The notes under the pieces: generated by a model
The model's input: only the letters and a program-made list of their open reading frames with translations
Databases searched by the model: none
Told to the model about the DNA's origin: nothing
Translations under genes and position numbers: made by a program
Assembly (NCBI RefSeq): GCF_000374185.1
Contig: NZ_KB910518.1
Location: forward strand, 408,667 to 472,666
Length of the DNA: 64,000 nucleotides
Direction of reading: 5' to 3'
Source of the DNA: Paenibacillus sp. HW567
GTDB lineage: Bacteria > Bacillota > Bacilli > Paenibacillales > Paenibacillaceae
Part shown: positions 60,125-64,000 of the stretch, in pieces
How positions within the stretch are numbered: the first letter of the stretch is position 1
Layout: the number at the start of each line of letters is the position of its first letter

Positions 60125-61186
60125 CTAGCCGAAATGGCGCTTCGACATCCAGAGCACGCCGCTCTTCAGCAGCCGGGGAACCCGCCCCATGACAGACCGG
60201 CGGCCCATCAGGCCGAAGCCGGCGTTTTTGCCGAGGGAGCCGAGAGTTCCTTTCAGCTTGATTTTGTGCAGCTTGGGGGTCTCGTTGCGCCATAAGGCTT
60301 GAATAATATTCGCTACCTGCTCGCCCTGTGCTCCTGCAGCCTGCGCACTGGGTGCAAAGGGCAGGCTGGCGCAGTCGCCAATGACATATACCTCAGGATA
60401 ATCGGTCACATTGTAATGGGAGCCTACAATAATCCGTCCGCCCCGGTCCTTGGGCAGCTCAAGCTGCTGCACCACCTTTACCGGCTGAATGCCTCCGGTC
60501 CATACCGTTACATCCGCAGGGATAGCCTGGGTGCCATTGAAGATGGCATCCTTTTCGACGTGGGATACGGAGATTTGCCCCAGCGTTTCGACATGGTGCA
60601 CTTTGAACCACTCCTCCACATACTGAGACAGCTTCGCCGGAAAGGAAGACAGCACACGCTCCCCCCGGTCCAGAATGGAGATATTCAGATCCGGGCGGCT
60701 TTCCCGCAGCTCTGCGGCTAGTTCCACTCCGCTTAATCCGCCGCCTACAATATTAACGCTTCCGTAAGGCTTCACATCGTTCAGCCGGCGGTACGTTTCA
60801 CGTGTTCCCGAGAAGCTCTGGATGCTGCAGGTATACTTCTCTGCGCCCGGAATGTTGTGATAATTATCCGTGCAGCCCAGGGCAATCGCCAGGATATCAT
60901 AGGCTACCGGCTCCCCGGTCTCCAGGAATACCAGACGGCTCTCCAGATCAATGGAGCCAACCTCACCGTAACGCACAGTCAGCCGGGGGTGAACCGGGAA
61001 CTGGATGCGCAGATGGTAATCGGTAACTGTACCTGCTGCAAGCGCATAATACTCCGTCTTTATCCCCTGGTAAGGCATCCGGTCAATTAAAACCATTTCT
61101 ACATCATGGGGAAGATGACTGCCCAGCAATTCCTGAATGAGGGCAAGTCCGCCGTAGCCGCCGCCCAGAACGAGTAATGTTCGCAT
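60125..61186 (-). CDS. FAD-dependent NADH dehydrogenase-like oxidoreductase (YutJ type)
   Basis: 353 residues. FAD-binding GxGxxG near the N-terminus in 'LVLGGGYGGLALIQEL', NAD-binding 'NIVGGGLSGVELAAELRES' around 145, and the second FAD contact 'EVYVIGDCASLPFAPSAQAA' around 290. Layout and length match type-II-like NADH dehydrogenases of the YutJ group. It may pass electrons from NADH to menaquinone. C-terminal 'GLMGRRSVMGRVPRLLKSG' is basic and could touch the membrane. Confidence 0.92.
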   Translation of the reverse strand: MRTLLVLGGGYGGLALIQELLGSHLPHDVEMVLIDRMPYQGIKTEYYALAAGTVTDYHLRIQFPVHPRLTVRYGEVGSIDLESRLVFLETGEPVAYDILAIALGCTDNYHNIPGAEKYTCSIQSFSGTRETYRRLNDVKPYGSVNIVGGGLSGVELAAELRESRPDLNISILDRGERVLSSFPAKLSQYVEEWFKVHHVETLGQISVSHVEKDAIFNGTQAIPADVTVWTGGIQPVKVVQQLELPKDRGGRIIVGSHYNVTDYPEVYVIGDCASLPFAPSAQAAGAQGEQVANIIQALWRNETPKLHKIKLKGTLGSLGKNAGFGLMGRRSVMGRVPRLLKSGVLWMSKRHFG

Positions 61187-61257
61187 GACATTTTCCTTTC
61201 GAATGAGGACATTGGTAATGGCATTGCAGCAGTTACCGGATAGACACCGGCTTACAG

Positions 61258-62364
61258 TTATTCGTATACTTTGATTTCGTTATAAAAGGTGTCCCGCTCC
61301 ACCGGAATCCGTCCTGCGCCTTTTACGAGCCAGATCAGCTCCTCGCGTGTCAGTCCTTCCGGAGTCAACGCTCCGGCAGCGTGGCTGATGCGTTCCTTCA
61401 GAATCGTCCCATGCACATCGGAGGCTCCGAAGCTGAGGGCAACCTGGGTTAATTGTGCGCCAATATTAATGAAGTAAGCCTTAATATGGTCGAAATTGTC
61501 CAACATTAACCGGCTGACCGCAATCGTCTTGAGGTCTTCGTAAGCAGAGTTGCGTCGCATGATTCCGGCATTTTTATTCTTCGGCTGCATCGACAGCGGG
61601 ATAAACACCATGAAGCCGTTGGTTTCATCCTGCAGATCACGGATTTGCAGCATATGGCGCACACGGTCCTCACGGGATTCGATGGAGCCGTACAGCATAG
61701 TGGTATGTGTTCTCATTCCCAGCTTGTGCGCTGTCCGGTGGACCTCCAGATATTCTTCGACATTGGCTTTGTCCACGCGCATTTTTTTGCGGTATTGATC
61801 GGATAGAATTTCGGCTCCGCCGCCGGTAAGTGTCTTGAGGCCCGCTGCACGCAGCTCCTCCAGCACTTCACGGATGCTTAGCCCGCTGATTCGGGTGAAG
61901 AAGTCGATTTCAGCCGCAGTGTACGCCTTCAAGGTAACCTGCGGGAACGCTTCGTTCAAGGCTTTTAGCGAATCAACATAGTATTGGAAGGGAACCTTAT
62001 CATTATGGCCGCCGACGATATGAAATTCGCGTACCCCGGGATGGATATGCTGCTCGACATATTTCACCATATCCTGACCGGAAAGGGTATATGCACCCTC
62101 TTCTCCGTCATCCTTGCGGAAATTGCAGAATGCACAGCGGGATTCGCAAACATTGGTGAAATAAAGACTCATATTTTCGATAAAATATACCTTGTTTCCG
62201 TTCTTCCGCTGGTTGACCTCATTGGCGAGCTGACCGATTGTCAGTAAATCGTTGCTCTCATATAAATAAACGCCATCTTCCAAATTCAATCGTTCGCCGC
62301 TGCGAACCTTCTCAATAATGTTTGCCATTCTGGCGTCTGTGTGGGGGGTTATAAGGGTAGACAT
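61258..62364 (-). CDS. mqnE: Aminofutalosine synthase
   Basis: 368 residues, radical SAM enzyme with Cys 73, 77 and 80 in 'NVCESRCAFCNF'. 'GGHNDKVPFQYYVDSLKALN', 'KTLTGGGAEILSDQYRKKM' and 'TTMLYGSIESREDRVRHMLQ' are typical of MqnE. It joins a chorismate-derived enolpyruvyl benzoate to SAM to make aminofutalosine, the first dedicated part of the futalosine route to menaquinone. Other mqn genes are not in the window, which is usual because they are scattered. Confidence 0.93.
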   Translation of the reverse strand: MSTLITPHTDARMANIIEKVRSGERLNLEDGVYLYESNDLLTIGQLANEVNQRKNGNKVYFIENMSLYFTNVCESRCAFCNFRKDDGEEGAYTLSGQDMVKYVEQHIHPGVREFHIVGGHNDKVPFQYYVDSLKALNEAFPQVTLKAYTAAEIDFFTRISGLSIREVLEELRAAGLKTLTGGGAEILSDQYRKKMRVDKANVEEYLEVHRTAHKLGMRTHTTMLYGSIESREDRVRHMLQIRDLQDETNGFMVFIPLSMQPKNKNAGIMRRNSAYEDLKTIAVSRLMLDNFDHIKAYFINIGAQLTQVALSFGASDVHGTILKERISHAAGALTPEGLTREELIWLVKGAGRIPVERDTFYNEIKVYE

Positions 62365-62600
62365 ATGATTTCCTCATTTCTGGAATAAACTCTAAGTGCT
62401 GCCGTCCATTACAAAATGCTGCGATGACAGCTACCCGCGTGACAATTTTCCGAATTTTGTGCGTATCGCTGTTCCTATTATAAACCTCTCACAAGGGGGG
62501 AGCAACCGCTGAAAACAGATGGAATAAGCAGGTGATTCACGTTTTGCTTCGGTGCAGCTAGGACTTGAGAGCAGGTGGATAGTGGAGTATACTTAATTTT

Positions 62601-62665
62601 ATACAAGTGGAAACGGCTACCCCGTCTTGATAAGGTCGTATCCGTTCCAGCGAGAAATATAAGGA
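62601..62665 (-). repeat. Hairpin repeat, family C copy 2
   Basis: Read on minus: CCTTATATTTCTCGCTGG, then GGAACGG (62648-62642) pairing with CCGTTTC (62616-62610) through one G-T pair, and an inner CTT/AAG stem. Sequence and layout follow copy 1 at 23581, with arms altered but still able to pair. It lies between mqnE and the IscA-like gene. The rest of the 370-bp gap shows no gene. Confidence 0.7.
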
Positions 62666-62734
62666 TTCTGAAAAGTTACTTTTGGCCGGTTGGTCATATG
62701 ATACAGAATATTCTTTCTTAGGAGGCAAAAGACC

Positions 62735-63094
62735 ATGATAACAATCAGTGAAACAGCGGCAGATCAACTTAAGGTTATGCTGGCTGAGCAGGAGTTACCG
62801 AATATGTTCCTTCGCCTTGGCGTAACGGAGGGCGGCTGCAGCGGCTTCTCCTACGCTATGGGCTTCGACGACAACGAAAGCGATCAGGACGTTTACATGG
62901 AAGTTCAAGGCATGAAGGTTGTCGTAAGCAAAAGCGATATCCGTTATCTCGACGGACTCGAAATCGACTTCGAGGAATCCGGCATGACCGGAGGTTTCAC
63001 CATCAACAACCCGAACGCCACGGCAACCTGCGGCTGTGGTTCAAGCTTCCGTACGAAGGACGATGCAGGCAAGCCTGCGGCTGAGCCTTGCTAA
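62735..63094 (+). CDS. HesB/IscA family iron-sulfur carrier (YutM type)
   Basis: 119 residues. The three A-type carrier cysteines are Cys 35 ('GGCSGFSY') and Cys 99 and 101 ('TCGCGSSF'). It accepts and delivers Fe-S clusters. GGAGG precedes the ATG. A short tail ending in an extra Cys (KPAAEPC) follows. Neighbouring NifU-like gene suggests a local iron-sulfur assembly group. Confidence 0.94.
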   Translation: MITISETAADQLKVMLAEQELPNMFLRLGVTEGGCSGFSYAMGFDDNESDQDVYMEVQGMKVVVSKSDIRYLDGLEIDFEESGMTGGFTINNPNATATCGCGSSFRTKDDAGKPAAEPC

Positions 63095-63319
63095 TTACGT
63101 TGTATTAATGTTTATACTCCGCTGTACTGACCGATGGCAACGGCGATAGAGGCTGATGCGAGGACTTTATATGTTGGAGTTAGAATGTTGATTATATAAC
63201 CGTGGATTGTGAATTACTAAGGAAAATAAGCACACCGCAATGGTGATGCGAGGATTGCGGCTTCCGAACCTCTTGAATTGTGTATGGTGCATACTACACT
63301 TTTTAGGAGGTTTTTTTTA

Positions 63320-63457
63320 TTGACCAAGAAACATAGAAGAGCGCCTATAGGAAGAAGACCTGAACAAGAGGAGTATAAGCACTTTGGATATTTTTATACA
63401 TGGCTAATCTCGAAATGCAATTCGTCGATGATTTTACCACCAACATTATTTATGTGA
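63320..63457 (+). CDS. Small basic hypothetical protein, possibly truncated
   Basis: 45 residues from TTG 63320, nine bases after a perfect AGGAGG. The first half is basic and hydrophilic (TKKHRRAPIGRRPEQEEY), the second half is mixed (FGYFYTWLISKCNSS...). I recognise no family. The abrupt stop, followed by AT-rich DNA, makes it possible that only the start of a longer gene remains. It marks the edge of the AT-rich region at the right end. Confidence 0.4.
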   Translation: MTKKHRRAPIGRRPEQEEYKHFGYFYTWLISKCNSSMILPPTLFM

Positions 63458-63572
63458 AGTAAATTAATATTACAAGCTTCAACTTTTTGTAATTAAGGTT
63501 GGTATCATAAATGAACAAAATTGATGTAGCGGAAGAAGCATTTTAAAAAAAAGATTGAAAGGGGCTGGGATC

Positions 63573-64000
63573 ATGAGTGTCAGGGAGCTTGGAGGAAGTG
63601 GAGCTAAAGGTCCAGAAGAGTTATTAAAAATAGTCATAGAAAAATACAGGGTATCACCGCAGTCTTTGAGTAAGATTACTGGGTTGGATGTGAATGAAAT
63701 TAATGATTTAGCCCAAAATAAGGTTAGTGATGTTTCGAAAACATCAAATATTGCATTTGATCAACTTATTATAATGCTATCTATTGGAATGGAGTTGGTA
63801 GATACAAATGATAGAGTAAAAGGGATAATTGAAGTTCTGATTCAAGAATATGAAATTACTATTGAAACAATAGCACTGTACGCTAATCTAAGCACTGAAA
63901 ATATATTGTCTTTTTTTAGAGATTATGACTCTATTCCTTACAATGAAAAGTACCAATTAGCAGTGACAAGTCTTTTCCTGCATTACTTATTTAAACGACC
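63573..64000 (+). CDS. Helix-turn-helix-like protein, N-terminal part
   Basis: 142 codons run to the right edge without a stop. Start ATG 63573 has AAAGGGG nine or so bases upstream. Two similar helical modules are visible: 'LLKIVIEKYRVSPQSLSKIT' with 'GLDVNEINDL' (about 17-46), and 'IIEVLIQEYEITIETIALYA' with 'NLSTENILSFF' (about 85-115). Each has the form of a helix-turn-helix with a short linker, so the protein probably binds DNA or acts as a regulator. Base composition is clearly more AT-rich than upstream genes, suggesting transfer. Family not recognised. Confidence 0.65.
   Translation, partial: MSVRELGGSGAKGPEELLKIVIEKYRVSPQSLSKITGLDVNEINDLAQNKVSDVSKTSNIAFDQLIIMLSIGMELVDTNDRVKGIIEVLIQEYEITIETIALYANLSTENILSFFRDYDSIPYNEKYQLAVTSLFLHYLFKR

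Noticed and set aside
63511..63546. 10-codon frame with a plausible start (MNKIDVAEEAF)
   Set aside because: Too short to support as a gene; mentioned only as a possible remnant of a decayed gene.

Overview
The window reads as a chromosomal segment of a spore-forming, moderately GC-rich Gram-positive bacterium of the Paenibacillus type. The evidence is an alpha/beta-type small acid-soluble spore protein behind a sigma-G-like promoter, YlbJ, YunB and a LytH-like peptidase, YutD/YycC/YuzB-type proteins, lipobox solute-binding proteins, Gram-positive ribosome binding sites with frequent TTG/GTG starts, a T-box, an S-box and a FapR operator. Menaquinone synthesis seems to use the futalosine route (MqnE), as in paenibacilli. 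The genus is an inference from gene content; no 16S rRNA or tRNA gene is visible.

Layout. 0-2 kb: PadR - DUF1700 - DUF4097 - ABC ATPase (cut by the left edge), a membrane-stress type operon on the minus strand. 2.5-8.8 kb: pectin/rhamnogalacturonan operon (lipoprotein binding protein, two permeases, GH105 hydrolase, GH28 polygalacturonase). 8.9-13.6 kb: siderophore uptake operon with a Fur-like box and an AraC regulator fused to a binding-protein domain. 13.8-14.9 kb: fabH with a textbook promoter and FapR operator. 14.9-18.5 kb: a repeat-rich stretch (39-bp tandem repeat, a 263-bp tandem duplication full of palindromes, a possible small RNA, a VTT membrane protein, an intact 1.5-kb IS4-type element with a 7-bp target duplication). 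18.5-26 kb: yunB, a carboxylesterase, a GH13 amylase-like enzyme, lytH-like, lipA, yutD, with several intergenic repeat elements. 26-36.4 kb: carboxy-terminal protease, stalk-domain protein, nadK, ylbJ, a 31-residue membrane peptide, truncated haemoglobin, DUF2225, yycC-like, pepF, a hypothetical protein and a SASP gene. 36.4-44 kb: aldose epimerase, T-box-trpS, DUF457 hydrolase, ctaB with a decayed sco gene behind it, toprim protein, a gene-free structured region and an MFS transporter. 44-56.4 kb: a CvpA-like/transglutaminase fusion, two tandem class B penicillin-binding proteins, HAD phosphatase, DUF456, a MurJ-like flippase, thioredoxin-like, UbiD-family and HEPN proteins. 56.4-59.4 kb: S-box controlled metNIQ. 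59.5-63.1 kb: NifU-like/YuzB/YutJ/MqnE/IscA-like iron-sulfur and redox genes. The last 0.7 kb is AT-rich and begins what looks like acquired DNA.

No defence system, CRISPR array or biosynthetic cluster is visible. The most unusual content is intergenic: (i) a family of long nested stem-loops whose arms change in a compensatory way between copies (about 2.17, 6.12 and 25.2 kb, a degraded one at 16.9 kb); (ii) two elements with the same architecture - two motifs about 51 bp apart facing two inverted motifs about 51 bp apart - but with different motif sequences (15.3 kb, itself duplicated, and 24.8 kb); (iii) a smaller hairpin repeat at 23.6 and 62.6 kb. These suggest structured RNAs or non-autonomous mobile elements and are the best candidates here for something undescribed.
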